Shown here piece after piece: positions 34,893 to 47,259 of a stretch of DNA of 64,000 nt. The position numbers and the translations under genes were made by a program. Location: contig NW_026947484.1 of the NCBI RefSeq assembly GCF_034190915.1, forward strand, positions 134,700,982-134,764,981. The letters are read 5' to 3'. The stretch is from Cavia porcellus. Lineage: Eukaryota > Chordata > Mammalia > Rodentia > Caviidae. Below the pieces are notes generated by a model. That model was not told the DNA's origin, ran no database searches, and saw only the letters and a list, made by a program, of their open reading frames with translations. Numbering within the stretch: position 1 is the first letter of the stretch; each line of letters opens with the position of its first letter.

Positions 34893-35540
34893 CCTAAATT
34901 CTGACAATAGACTCATGGAACTTATTTCTAACCATCCAGAAAAATTTCTCTTAGGAAACACATTAGAAAACTTTATACTATGTCAGACCATGTTTATTTA
35001 CTTATAATAAACAGATGCTCTGGAAGCTAGAGAAATTTAATCAGTTAAGACTTTTGTTATATACCTGACTAAAAACTTCAGTACTCTGGTGAAATAGCCC
35101 CACAAGTAAATACTACTGATTCTCAAGGTAAAAATACAGTTAAAAGATAAAGTTACATGTTCAAGGAGTAATTATGCTTTAAAATTATATACTATGGAGT
35201 CACTTAGCTGTTTATAAATTCATAGTTTTCCTGAAAATTATACATTTAACTTGATACCAATATATCCATATTTCGATGTTAAAATGCCTATCACCCACAT
35301 CCCTGAGAAATTAGCCATACCCATATTGCCTTTACAGATTACAATCTACAGCCTAAATATGTTAGTAAAAGCTTATCTGAACCAAAATAACAAAGAAATA
35401 ATGTAATTCTATCCATAAAAAGCAAATCAACATAATGATACATTTCAACAAATATTTATAAGACAATTAGCGATGAATAGGAAAACCATTAAATCTGTCA
35501 AAACACATAATGCCTCAAGAAATAAAATACATAAAATTTA

Positions 35541-36041
<501 letters not shown>

Positions 36042-36446
36042 CTAAAAGAAGAAATAAATGCTAATCTACATTAAATTTACCAAATAGAGATCCTCAAAAT
36101 AAAATGGTGAAACATTCTAACTTGCTGTCAAATATACTAACAGATTCACTATCAATAGTAAAATTTTTGTTAGTCATTTATCTCCAACTAAATTCTTTCC
36201 TTATACATTCAACTTTTATATAGGTAAAAATCTAGGCTCAGAACACACAGTCCTCGCAAGATTTTACTTTTTAAGTAATAGTTCTAGTTTCATTTAACCA
36301 ACTTTGATGGTGTAGAAGAAAGCTTATTTTCAATTTGAAAGATAAAACTAAAGCCTAAATCACGTAACTACCCGAAACATGTATATTTTCTTAAAATTAA
36401 CATTTGATATCAAGACAGGAATATAAAGAAAAATTGAGAGGCATAC
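36042..36446 (-). other. TRIM33 intron 2
   Basis: Intron of 405 bp with no repeat or gene recognised. Confidence 0.9.
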
Positions 36447-36565
36447 CTGTTCTGATTTTTCATCAGAACTGCTAGGGGCTTCAGATGTGTCTTTCACAAA
36501 ATAATTATCCACAAGGTCTATCTGTCTGCATTCTTGGCGGCATACTGGGCAGCGTATTACACCAA
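36447..36565 (-). CDS. TRIM33: TRIM33 exon 2: end of RING finger
   Basis: Internal coding exon of TRIM33 (TIF1-gamma), a nuclear TRIM-family E3 ligase and chromatin reader that acts on SMAD signalling. The exon has 119 bases. It opens with the last two bases of a Val codon and then encodes [12 protein letters not shown], whose CPVC pair holds the last zinc ligands of the RING. It continues through [25 protein letters not shown] and stops at a codon boundary before a gtatgc donor. The acceptor is ttgtgttgtag. The peptide matches mammalian TRIM33 as I remember it. Exon 1, with the rest of the RING, is not in the window. The RING catalyses ubiquitin transfer (SMAD4 is a reported substrate). Confidence 0.97.
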
Positions 36566-36864
36566 CTACAACACAAAATGGCAACATTAAATAACAGTCA
36601 GGCGAGGTGGTGTTTGTGCATGATGCCCATTTGGAAACCATTTATGTCCAGGCATGACCAAAAAATGAGCATCAAGAGCTGAGTAAAATGACTGAGTAAT
36701 TCAAAGGTGGGTGTGATAGCTCCCTAAACATTGCTTCTTTACTGTAGTATGTGGGAGGATAATTAATAATGCCCTCAAAAGCAACCTTATCTTCAAAACC
36801 TTTAAGTGTTCTTTACACAGCAAAATGGACTTTGCAAAGATGATTAAGGCTTTGTGATGTGGGT

Positions 36865-36957
36865 CCGGGGCAAACAGGGTCTCCCTGTAGCCCAGGCTAG
36901 CCTGGAACTTGCCATCCTCTGAGTACTAGAATTACAGGCATTCACCGCCATGCCTGG
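36865..36957 (-). mobile_element. B1 SINE, short
   Basis: Reverse B1: cagggtctccctgtagccca and caccgccatgcctgg. Confidence 0.75.
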
Positions 36958-37040
36958 AAGCTAAATTAAGGTTCTTTGAGTGAAAAGTGTTTCCCACCTG
37001 AAATATGTCCAGCAGGTCATAAATACATTTAGGTAGGCAA

Positions 37041-37132
37041 GGGGCTGGGAGTTTAGCTCAGCAGCCTAAGTGCCTGCTTGGCAACATAAGGTTGAAAGTT
37101 CAATCCCCAGTACAAAAAAAAAAAAAAAAAGA
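37041..37132 (+). mobile_element. ID SINE
   Basis: ggggctgggagtttagctca with A-tail, flanked by aggtaggcaa on both sides. Confidence 0.9.
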
Positions 37133-37142
37133 GGTAGGCAAA

Positions 37143-37255
37143 GCTGGGCATGTTGGAGCATACCTGTAATCTCAGCACTGGGAGACTGAGGATTGCCAAG
37201 TTTGAGAGCAACGTGGGTAATTTAACAATTTACAAAGACCCTGTCATACTAGACA
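37143..37255 (+). mobile_element. B1 SINE without duplication
   Basis: agctgggcatgttggagcat and aaagaccctgtcat. Confidence 0.7.
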
Positions 37256-37717
37256 TTACAAGAAAGCTGACCACTAGAAGCTGAACAATAAAGTAGATCC
37301 TCTCTGAGTTTGCAACAGAATCAAATCTGCCAAGACATTAGTATTAGTCCAGTAAAATTAATTTTAAACTTTCTGCCTCAGAACAGTAGGAGAATAAGAT
37401 ATACATTCCTCTGAGCTACCAAGTTTAGGGTCACTTTGTTACAGCAGCAACAGAAACTAACACACATCTATCATGTTATAAAATCTGACTCAGTTCAGAG
37501 ATACCTTAACTTATGTTACTGAGAGAAGAGGTCATCTGTGTTTCACACAAAAGCATTCTGTCAGAAACAATAAACTGCTGAGGTAACACGTGGAGCTAAT
37601 GTTAAGAACTAAAAACAGTACCAGTATCGATACAACAATCTATTACATATCAGCCATGGAAAGGAAAATATAGTATAAATTTCACCTTCAAGAAAAGGTT
37701 CAAAACTAGTATGTAAA

Positions 37718-37775
37718 GTGGCACGGTGGTGCTGAGGCAAAACTACAGTGAGAACCTGTCTCAAAAACACCTTTA
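37718..37775 (+). mobile_element. B1 remnant
   Basis: Internally deleted: gtggcacggtggtgctgagg joined to acctgtctcaaaaac. Confidence 0.5.
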
Positions 37776-37821
37776 AAAAGAAAAAAGATTAGTGTATGAT
37801 GTTTACATTAATTTCTTTTCT

Positions 37822-37907
37822 TTTCTTTCTTTTTGGTACAAAGGACTGAACTCATAACCATGCACTTGCCAGGCGGGTGTTTATGCCACTGAGCTAAATG
37901 CCCAGCT
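37822..37907 (-). mobile_element. ID SINE
   Basis: Reverse ID: aggactgaactcataaccat and actgagctaaatgcccagc. Confidence 0.85.
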
Positions 37908-38218
37908 TAGCATATGATGTTTATAGCTCACAATATGCACAATTATGTAGAGCACCACATAAAAGAATGTGATATAAATAGCTGCAGAAGTTGTTTGAGA
38001 CATGTGTAATATATAAACCTCAGAAGCATATAGTCATTCTGAGGTAAAATGAAAATGCAAATACTTCCATCTTAAACTAGGAATAAATCTCCTAGAAGAC
38101 ATATATACATTATTGTTACATAAACTCAAATATAATCACTGTATGTACTTGAAAACAAAATACTGTTTTACATAGCCCAACATTTATTATGTATTTTATC
38201 ATCAAACTATCATATGCA

Positions 38219-38298
38219 GGGCCAGAGATATAGCTTGGTGGCACAGTGCCTGCCCAGCAAGTGCAAGGTCATGGGTTCAATTCTCAGTACCAAAAAAA
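38219..38298 (+). mobile_element. ID SINE
   Basis: gggccagagatatagcttgg and ggttcaattctcagtacc. Confidence 0.8.
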
Positions 38299-38321
38299 AT
38301 CACATGCAAAAAATACAGAAA

Positions 38322-38490
38322 GGGCTGGGTGTGGTGGCATACTTCTGTAATCCTAGCACTTGGGAAGTTGAGGTAGGAGGATTGCTGCAAGTTCGAGACC
38401 AGCCTGGGCTACAAAGTGAGCCCAAAGCCAGCCTTCCTGAACCACAATAGTGAGAACTTGCTTCAGAAAGGCCAAAAAAAAAAAAAAAAA
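38322..38490 (+). mobile_element. B1 SINE with 29-bp duplication
   Basis: gggctgggtgtggtggcata, both half-units, and an 18-A tail. Confidence 0.88.
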
Positions 38491-38504
38491 AACCACCAGC
38501 ATAC

Positions 38505-38625
38505 AAAGATCTTGTGGTGGCATGTGCTTTTAATCCCAGCACTTGGAAGGATGAAGTATGAAGATCTAGTTCCAGGCCAGCCTTTACTACACAGTTGAAC
38601 TTTGTTATAATAAATACATACATAA
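38505..38625 (+). mobile_element. B1 SINE, 3' damaged
   Basis: tggtggcatgtgcttttaat and ccaggccagcctttactaca. Confidence 0.75.
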
Positions 38626-38683
38626 GTAAGCAAGCAAACAAACTTGATTAAAGGAAATACACAAAAACAATTTTCCAAGAGCA

Positions 38684-38765
38684 GGGATTTAGCTCAGCGG
38701 CTTAATCGCCTGCCTAGCAAGTATGAGGTCATGAGTTTGATCCCTGGTACCCCCTGCCCCAAAAA
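38684..38765 (+). mobile_element. ID SINE
   Basis: gggatttagctcagcggctt and gatccctggtacc. Confidence 0.85.
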
Positions 38766-39596
38766 AATCCAAACCAAAGAACACAGATTAGAAGAAAAAG
38801 ATCAAGCTGTTTCTTTGAAGTGGTATGAAGTAAAGTATAAGTGTAGATATGAAAGCAACAAACTCTTAAAAAGAGTTTATCAGAACCAGGAGTGGTAATA
38901 CACAGATGAGATTCAACACTGAGAAGGTCAAGGCAGGACGATGATGAAGAGTCCGGAGTTGGCCTAAAACACAGTGTTGAAAAGGGGAAGGGCAAAAGGT
39001 GGGCTCACACCAGCATCACTCCCATGCTCCCCAAAACCCAGCCTGACATTCGTTTGGCAGGAGATAGAGAGGAAAAACTGCTGCAAGGTGAGGACCTGAA
39101 GGCCATATGGGAAATAAGAATGTGTTCTCAAAGACAGCAGTGTTCATGGTTGGCTTGAACTAAACAGTAAGGCCCTGTCACAAAAAACAAGAAGTGTGTG
39201 AATCAGGTAACAAGGTGACAATTGCCTGGGGTCTTGAAAAATAAACATACATTTACCACTGTGCAAGAAAGGGTTTTCTTGGCAGGCTTGTGTTACTCAA
39301 ACTTTGCAGATTCCCAAGAAAGCCCTAAGGACTGACCCAGAGGAGGCTGTCAGGAAGAGGACCTCTGAACCCCTGCGATAATCTGCCTGGTTAGTTCATC
39401 TAAGGCTCTGGGCCACAATGTATTAGTTTCTTCAGATAGTTTATGCTAACATATGACTTAATGGGGCAGAGGTGTAGTTGTTTTAGTATGCTTGAGCTTG
39501 AGGCCTACTGTACCTAGGTTGACCTCCGGGTGGACCTGTGTCCAAATAGCTGATATCAGCCCAACTGAGGCCGATCCCTAATTTTAAAAAACTAAA

Positions 39597-39633
39597 ACAC
39601 ACACACACACATTTTAAAAAAAAAAAAAAAAAA
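39597..39633. repeat. (AC)n then poly-A
   Basis: Short acacac run followed by about 18 A. Confidence 0.9.
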
Positions 39634-39819
39634 CCCACCTCTGATCCCAAGACTCAGGTAAGATTTCCAGCTCGAAAACATTCCTGTGTATTGTCTCATA
39701 TTGTTTCTGAGATAATTAAGCACCTTGCTGTTCAACTACACTCAAGCTTTATCTGCTTTCTCTTAAGACTTCATACAACGTTTCATTGTCGATGCTAATC
39801 AGAATATTTTATCTTTTGT

Positions 39820-41835
39820 TTTATTTTCAATCAAATTTTATTAGTACATTTTAGACACAATGATCACATTCATCACAAAGAATTTATACCTGGTACATGA
39901 TGTAATTTGATTTTTTTTTTCCCATGCCCTACACTACCTTCAACCCCTCCTCCTCTCTCCATTTACAAAATTTTATTTCTGTTCTTTTCTTCTCTCTTTT
40001 TTAACTTTTCCCCTCTTTTCTACCCTCCTCCTTTATTCCCCCCTCCATGTTTGAACATTTTATTTCACAATACCTACTAGACATTTTGGTCATTATTTAC
40101 ACTTTTAGTTTCAGACCAGAGAAATAAAGTGGTGTTTACACGTGTGTCAAATTTATTTCACTTAAGACTATGGTGTCAAAGTGCATCCATTTTCCTAGAA
40201 ATATCCTTGATGTAGCATAGCAGTACTCCATTATATGAAAAACCTCACATCATCTTTATACCAATTTATGGGCATTTGGGCTTATTTCCAAGATTTACCT
40301 ATTACAAACTGTGCTGCTATAAACATGGGTGTGCATATATTGATGTGGTATGATGCTTTTACTTCTTTTGGGAAGATATCAAGGAGAGGAACAGCTGGTC
40401 AAATGGAACCTCAGTTTTTTGAGGAATCTCCACGCTGATTTCCACAGTGACTGCACCAGTCTACACTCTCACTAACAGTAGAGAAGTATCCTTTTCTCCC
40501 CACATTCCCTTCGGCATTTTTTACTGCTTAATTTTTTTTTTTTTTGATAATAGCAATTCTTTCTGGGGTGAGGTGAAATCTCAGTGTTGTTTTAATTTGT
40601 ATCTCATGAATGATGAGTGATGTCGAACATTTTTTCATATATTTATTTGCTGTCTGTATATCTTCATCTGAGAGGTATATATGCACCTCAGGTGCCCAGC
40701 TTTGGATTGGGTCTTTAAATTTGTGGGTGTGGGTATGTTTTTGGTTTTTTTTTTTTTTAAGTTCTTGATAATACTCCTTTGAGGAACAGCTACAAAAAAT
40801 TTTCCCCAATGTGTAGGTTGTCTCTTCACTCTGTTGGTGATTTATCTTGCTGTGCAAAAAGCTTTTTAATGATGAGATTCCAGCTGCTGATTCTGTGACA
40901 ATTCCTGTGCAACTGAGGTCATGTTCATGAAGTCTTTGCTATACTAATGTTTTCAAGAATACTATCAATTCTGTCTTCCAGTTGATTTACTGTTTCTATT
41001 TTGTTTAGATCTTTGATCCATTTGATTTTAGTTTAGTGCATGATGAAAGACATAATTTTAATCTTTTGCATGTGCAAAGTCAGTTTTTCCATCACTATTT
41101 ATTTAAGAGGCTTTTTTTCTAGTGACTATGTTGGGCAGTTTTGTCAGATAAGGTGTCTGAGGTTGTTTCTGCATCTTCTAATCTGCTCTACTGATCTTCA
41201 GGTCTATCCCCCACCTCCAGTACCATGCTGTTTTTATCATAGTAGCTCTGTAGTATAATTTAACGCTGGGATTATGATGCCCTCCACCCCCCACCACCTT
41301 GCCTTTGTTGCCCAGAATTTCCTTTGCTGTTCTAGGTCTCTTCTGGTTCCAAATGAATTTTAGGATTGTTTTCTCAATTCTGTAAAATATGTTCTTTGAA
41401 TTTTGATCAGAACTGCATTAAATCTGTATAGCAAGTTTGGAAATATGGTCATTTTCACTACAATGGTTCTTCCCACCCAACAGCAAGAGATATTTTTCCA
41501 TTTTCTGGTATCTTCTTCAATCTCCTTTTGCAGCATACTGTAGTTTTCAAAGTAGAGGTCTTTGACTTCCTTTGTTAGATTGATTCCCAGGGATTTCATT
41601 TTTCTGGGATGCTATTGTGAAGGGTGTAGCTTCCCTAATTTCTCTCTCAATGAGTTTGTTACTCATTTACAAGAAAGCTATTGATTTTTGAGTGCTGACT
41701 TTCTATCCAGATACATTTCTGAATTTGGTTATTAAATCTAGAAGTCTTTTGTTTGGAGCTCTTTGGATCTTCTATGAATATCATGAATATCATGTCATTT
41801 GCTAATACTGATAATGTAACTTCTTCCTTTCCTAT
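39820..41835 (-). mobile_element. L1 3' portion with ORF2 end
   Basis: Reverse-orientation L1. The tail lies at the left (tattagtacattttagacac, a pyrimidine-rich tract at about 39930-40040). The ORF2 C-terminal part lies at the right, where minus-strand 41360-41599 reads KSLGINLTKEVKDLYFENYS and onward, matching the conserved LGINLTKEVKDLY block of L1 ORF2. It is 5'-truncated near 41830 and shares its tail with 6262-7110 and 22465-24758. Confidence 0.88.
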
Positions 41836-42167
41836 TGTTATAGAATACTTTCATTATAACAAAATATAATCATGAATATAAAAGTTTTTCTGACTCCTTC
41901 TAGTAGATAGGCATTAATATTATGGGCTCCCAACTTAACTAAGGAGGAAATACGCAAACTCTACATGTGCAAATTTTCAAAAAAGAAAATAGACTACAAA
42001 AGATGGAAAATCTATGTTCATATAATCACACTCACAAAGTACTAAAGAAAGTTAATATGAAATGTCTAACATCTAATGAAGGATAGTTGTTACTAAAGGA
42101 CACAAAAGATGGACAGACATCCTATGCTTTAAGCAAGAAAAGACTTAATTTGGAAAAAAAAAAAAGA

Positions 42168-42245
42168 CTTAATTTGGGACTGGATATGTAGTTCAGTCAA
42201 ACAGAGTATGTTTAGCATGTGTAGGGTTTTGGATTCAACCCCAAG
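42168..42245 (+). mobile_element. old ID SINE
   Basis: gggactggatatgtagttca and tttggattcaaccccaagg. Confidence 0.65.
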
Positions 42246-42521
42246 GAGAGAAAAAGGGAAAAGATGACCTCATCAAATATTTATTTTATCCATGTAAGAA
42301 GGTGATTCAATTTTCCATCCATTGCTCTATTTCTTTTGAAGTTTAACAACTGATTTTCAGATTCTTATAAATTTCCAAGTAAGTCTAACACACTAATAAC
42401 ACAAGTGCATCTTTTTCTCCGTATAAAACCTTCCTAAATAGGAATATTAAAGACTAATACAATACCTAGAAGATGAGGATGGAAGAAGGGGCAAAGCACA
42501 CAAATCAGTAATTAATTTTAA

Positions 42522-42652
42522 GCTGGGTGTGGTGGCACATGCCTGTAACCCCAGCACTCAGGAGGCTGAGGCAAGACGACTGCCAGAAGTCTGAAACCAG
42601 TCTAGGATATGTAGTGAGTTCAAGGGCCACCAAAACTGCATAGTGAGATGCT

Positions 42653-42691
<39 letters not shown>
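42522..42691 (+). mobile_element. B1 SINE with long poly-A
   Basis: gctgggtgtggtggcacatg, both half-units, and a tail of about 33 A. Confidence 0.9.
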
Positions 42692-42695
<4 letters not shown>

Positions 42696-43389
42696 AAAAG
42701 CAATCAATTTTAAGAAAAGTTAGATGGAAAAGAATATATGAACAGTGAAAAAGAAATCCAGCCTTGTACATGTAGAAACAAAGGGTTACAACTGAGAAAG
42801 ACTTTTTTGCTGGAAAGCTTTCCAGAGAATTTTTCTAGAAATTTCGGAATTCAGAAACTAAAGGCATGAAGAAGTTTCAATGAGACACAAGTAGCAAATC
42901 TAAGTCTATAAATATCAATAATCATACTTCTATACTGATTAGCCTCTAATATTACCAGCATCCAAGGTATCTGATTTCCAAGACAAGAGGGCTAAAGGTT
43001 GCTCAGGGAATTTTTTTCTTTTTGCTTCTTTATTTACCAACAAACTTTAAAATTATATAAATGATCGCACTGAAAATGAGACCCATTTTACATTTTCCAA
43101 GTGAATTCATGAGTATTGAACAAACTTAGTATAATTAGTGGATAGCAAAAAAGTATGGTCCTGGCTTAATATTCAGTATTAGTTGACATGGTGAGTTTTG
43201 ATTATTATATGAAACACTTAAGCTTCAAAAATAAACTTACTAACCAGTTTTATATATATATAAAATGTCCCTTAAATGGTTTCATCACTTCAAAGTTCAC
43301 TCATGCTTATTAAGCTGATTTATCCTGAATGCCATACTGCTTAAAATTATGGGGAGGGGGCTTTAAGAGGGGACATGAGGCTCTTTTTA

Positions 43390-43575
43390 AGGGCCACAGT
43401 AGGAGCCAGATGTCTTTCAGGCCTGTAACCCCCACTCTGGGAGGCTGGAAGGGGATAACAAGTCCATTCTGGGAAGTTTAGCAATCTAGCAAAACTGTTT
43501 CAAAAATAAAAAGTTAAAAGAGAGGTGAGGCTATAGGTCTGTGTGAAAGCCCTCAGTTCAATCACAAGTAGGACA
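43390..43575 (+). mobile_element. B1-ID fusion, old
   Basis: B1 half (ggcctgtaacccccactctg) then ID half (gaggctataggtctgtgtga). Confidence 0.65.
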
Positions 43576-43604
43576 AACAACAAACATACATATAGTAGAC
43601 AATA

Positions 43605-43655
43605 TCTTGCCTAACATACCAAAGGCCCAAGGTTTATCCTTAGCACAAAAAATAA
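43605..43655 (+). mobile_element. ID fragment
   Basis: cttgcctaacataccaaagg and atccttagcacaaaa, then (AAAAT)n. Confidence 0.55.
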
Positions 43656-43739
43656 AATAAAATAAAATACCAAAATACACAAGTCTGCAAACTAATAGTT
43701 TACATCATTTGGTTAAGAGGAATTTAACTTCAAAAATTA

Positions 43740-44790
43740 CTGACTGGCAGACTTCAATTCAAAATGGATGATGAAGCAGTTAGGGAAAGACTAAATGACC
43801 CTGCTCCCCAACACATAAAATGACTAAAATGCATTAAACTACAGTGTATTTTTAAAAATACATAGGCCAGGTGTGGTGAAGAACATCTATAATCTCAGCA
43901 TTCGGGTGGCTAAGGCAGTACAATCACAAGTCTGAGACCAGCCTGGTCTACATAGTGAGTTCAAAGCCAGCCTGAGCTACATAGAGAGATCTTGTCTCAA
44001 AAAACCAAAAACCAAACAAACAAAAATCACAATCAAAAAAATCAACTAAACAATAAAATCTGAAGTGCCAAAACAAGAGAACTCAAAACCCAAGCAGTAA
44101 GCACAGATTCTAGTGGCCACAGGAGTTATCAATCAATACAGTATATATGAAGAGGAAAACAAAGTTTAAAAGGTGAAACTCAATGAAGCCTGCTCCCTCT
44201 AGGAAGCCAGGAGCAGGCTTTGGGTGATCTTCAGCCTAAAATCCTTGCTAGCTGTTGAGTCATTCACACTCAGAAAACCCTCAAAGACCTTCAGGCACAG
44301 ATGAACAACCAAAGCCAAGTCAAGAAATTAGTTACAAAAAACAAAACCAAAAAAAAAAAAACAAAAAACAAAAAACAAAAAAACACAAAAAGCCCATCCT
44401 AAGTGAACCCTTCTCAATCCAGAGCACAAGTAAAACTCCCACTGAAAACCAAGCTCACACAATAAAACTACACAGTACACAGAAAACCCAATATTCTTGG
44501 AGTAGATCAACAAACCAATTACCCATCAATAAATCAAGATGTAATATAGAAACTACAGATAATTTAGCATCTGAAAGACTTCAAGTATGTTGTCTTTTAA
44601 TGCAATGAAGGGACAAAAAAAATCTATGAAAACAGGCAGATCTGAAAAAGAAAACATAACCCTGGAATGAACTCCAAACACAGGTTAACTAGCAAGCACA
44701 AGATAACAAAGAGAACATTATAAAGGAAGAATGCAGATATGAACCAACCACAGAAGTTAGAGAGATAAGGAAAATGGAAATTACGAAAGA
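43740..44790 (+). mobile_element. possible old L1 5' region
   Basis: The stretch from aaaatggatgatgaagcag to aatggaaattacgaaagaga looks like a decayed L1 5' UTR/early ORF1. It is A-rich in the sense strand and interrupted by a B1. I could not place it in a family. Confidence 0.35.
43863..44035 (+). mobile_element. B1 SINE with 29-bp duplication
   Basis: ggccaggtgtggtgaagaac, two half-units, then (AAACC)n-like tail. Confidence 0.88.
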
Positions 44791-44793
44791 GAT

Positions 44794-44998
44794 GCCAAGC
44801 CTGGTGGCACATATCTGTAATCTCAGCTACCCTGGAGGCTAATAGCAAGAGAAGTCCTAGGTAAGGACAGCCTAGGCAATTTAGCAAGATCATGTCTCAA
44901 AAACTTCAAAATGACTGTGAAATAGCTCAGTATAGTAGAGCATTTGCCTAGTATGTACATATAAGGTAATGATTCAAGCCCTGTCACCACACATGTAC
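44794..44998 (+). mobile_element. B1-ID fusion SINE
   Basis: B1 half ending gcaatttagcaagatcatgt, then ID half ctgtgaaatagctcagtata. Confidence 0.75.
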
Positions 44999-45099
44999 AA
45001 AGACCAAAAACTGTATGAGAAATTCCAGTGTGTATGAAACATAAAGTGACAAGTTCATGCAGAGAAAAACATAGAGGTAGTATTAAAAAAGTTAATGAC

Positions 45100-45275
45100 T
45101 AAGGCCAGATGCAATGGTGCATGCCTATAGCACACCTGCCAGCACTCCTAAGAAATTGAGGCAGGAGGAATTTAAACAAAACAAAACAAAAACCTAAAAA
45201 AAAGCAACGGCAGCTGTGGATGCAGCTCTTGAAAAGGCCTGAGGATCAATCTCCAGGACCTCCCCCTCCCAAAAA
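45100..45275 (+). mobile_element. B1-ID fusion, diverged
   Basis: ggccagatgcaatggtgcat, an A-rich linker, then an ID half with gaggatcaatctccagga. Confidence 0.6.
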
Positions 45276-45611
45276 AGGAGGAAAAAATAAAAAGAAAAAA
45301 CAGCTAAGAACTGAGAGAAATGCAATTAAAATTACAAACATAAAATAAGAGGCCCTGCTAAAATATTTTTGTAATTTTTATTAGTATAACTTCACAATTT
45401 ATATTGAGCACATTCATGATTAATATATTTTATGTATATTTATACATGTCTAAAAATATTTTATTGATATATTAAATGATGTGTGTTTACACATGTATTG
45501 TATTTTGATCCTTTTTCTGTCCCTTACCACACCCTCCCATCTCTCCTTACTTCATCTCTACAGAGTCTGTTTCCCTATCTCCCACCACCACCTTTCTTTT
45601 ACTTTGCTCCT

Positions 45612-45735
45612 TGTGGGGTGGGAGAGACAGGGTCTCACTATTTTGAACTGGCCGACCTTTAATTTGTGGCAATCTTCCTTCCTCAGTCTTCTGAGTGCTG
45701 GGATTACCAGTGTGTGCCACCATGCCCAGTTTATT
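45612..45735 (-). mobile_element. B1 SINE inside L1
   Basis: gagagacagggtctcactat and gtgtgccaccatgcccagt. Confidence 0.85.
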
Positions 45736-45919
45736 TTGCTCTTTAAATTCTTTATACTTTGGGTTTCTCGTAACAGAAATCATGGGACATCTAACCTGTG
45801 TCTGATTTATTTCCCTTTGCAGTGTGGACTGAAGATGCATTCATTTTCCTACCAATGATTTTAACTTATCTTTTGTTAGGGCTAAGAGGTACTCCACTGG
45901 GTATTTCCCTCCCTCCCTT

Positions 45920-46062
45920 TGACAAGGGTCTCACTATGTAGTGCAGACTGGCCTTGAACTCACTTACACAGCCTAGGTTGGCCTCAAATTTACAGTGATC
46001 CTCCTGCCTCAGCCTCCGGGGTGCAGGGATTACAGGCATGCACCATCACGCCTAGCTATACC
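45920..46062 (-). mobile_element. B1 SINE inside L1
   Basis: gacaagggtctcactatgta and catgcaccatcacgcctagc. Confidence 0.88.
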
Positions 46063-46564
46063 ATATTTTTTAAAAATCCACTCATTTGTTTTTGAGCCAC
46101 TTGCATGATTTAGCTATTGTAAGTAGTGACACTATAAAATTTTTATGCTTGTATCATTGTGCTATGACAACTTTAGCTTACATAGAGTTTCTATTTTAAA
46201 TTTTTTGGGGACTATTCATATTGATTTTCACAGTAGTTATACTAGTTTACTATGCCATCAACAATGTAGAAGGGTTTTTTCCCCCCTCCCAATCTCACCA
46301 GCATTTATTGTTTTTTTTTGTTTCATCTTAGTTTTCTTGAGCTGATGACAGCCATTCTTTCTGGAGTAGAACAACCATCTTAAGTGTTCTTTTGATTTGC
46401 ACTGCTTAACTGGCCAAAAATGCTGATATCATTTGGCCATTTGAACTATTTCTTTTGAGAAATCCATTTCTCATTTTTTAAATTAGGCCTTTCATTTTGA
46501 GGGGTCTAATTTTTTTGAGTTCTTTATTCTAGATTATTAGAGAGGTAGCTGGCACAAATTTCTT

Positions 46565-46682
46565 CCCTGTCGGGCATGATGCCAAGCTGAGGCAGAACAA
46601 TCACTGTGAGTTCAAGGCCAGCCTGGGCTACATGGTGGCTATCAAGGTCACATAGCAAACCCTGTCACAAAATTTTTTTTAT
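46565..46682 (+). mobile_element. B1 SINE, internally deleted
   Basis: ggcatgatgccaagctgagg, ttcaaggccagcctgggcta, then accctgtcacaaaa. Confidence 0.75.
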
Positions 46683-46716
46683 GAATTTCTCATTCTGTCT
46701 CAAATGTCTCAAAATA

Positions 46717-47105
46717 CACTCCCCACCCTTAGCAAGTGGGAGCCAGAGGTCTGAGCATCTCTTGGGAGGCTGACCATATACAATATAGCAAATAGGGGTG
46801 ACTTCATTCTACCATCTTTTTGAAAGCAAATTTGTTACCACCATTTTGCTTTGTTCTGATTAACTGTATTGCTCTATTCAATATTCTGTTTTGATAAGTT
46901 CTATAATGTTCTGTATTCAGTTTGATTTTGCTATACCTGATTGAAAGAACAACTATAGTGAAGATAACGAGATATACTGTGGTACCTTTTACGATTATCC
47001 CGGTAACCTGCTGTGAAGTTCTGTACCAATTTCACTGCACTGTCTCAACTGGCTTTGTTCTGTTGTATTTTACTACCTTCAAAATAATAATAATAATAAA
47101 TTTTT
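46717..47105 (+). mobile_element. unclassified 389-bp retroposon with TSD and AAT tail
   Basis: Flanked by identical 15-bp repeats, aaatgtctcaaaata, at 46702-46716 and 47106-47120. The 5' part has gccagaggtctgagc, close to gccagaagtctgagc in the 233-bp element at 20765. The body is T-rich and the end is (AAT)n. No convincing coding frame or Pol III promoter is visible. Confidence 0.7.
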
Positions 47106-47120
47106 AAATGTCTCAAAATA

Positions 47121-47255
47121 AAAGGTGCTAGGGATATAGCTTATTGGGAAACCCTAGCTTTAATCCTGCACTATAAATGCGTATATGAATGGGGCTGAGG
47201 ATATGGTTTAGTGCCAAAGCTTTGGGTTCAATCTCCAGTACCACAAATAAATAAA
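47121..47255 (+). mobile_element. two ID SINEs in tandem, old
   Basis: First copy gctagggatatagcttattg; second copy from about 47191, ggggctgaggatatggttta with ggttcaatctccagtacc. Confidence 0.65.
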
Positions 47256-47259
47256 TGAT

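Larger units (their letters stand above)
45362..46560 (-). mobile_element. old L1 3' end with two nested B1s
   Basis: Reverse L1 tail: tattagtataacttcacaa at the left, then gtttctcgtaacagaaatca. Near 46220-46400 are the inverted tail landmarks (gatgacagccattctttctg, gtgttcttttgatttgcac). Confidence 0.75.

Noticed and set aside
38300..38641. 113-codon minus-strand ORF
   Set aside because: It is translated from two reverse-read B1 SINEs with a poly-Phe run from their poly-A.
41360..41599. Functional reverse transcriptase gene
   Set aside because: Only the C-terminal piece of L1 ORF2 is present; the element is 5'-truncated and frames around it are broken.
44255..44608. 117-codon plus-strand ORF rich in Lys and Gln
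   Set aside because: It is an A-rich decayed L1-like stretch with an (AAAAAC)n run, without any domain.
45481..45858. 125-codon plus-strand ORF
   Set aside because: It runs across an inverted L1 tail and a reverse B1; the peptide is translated repeat.
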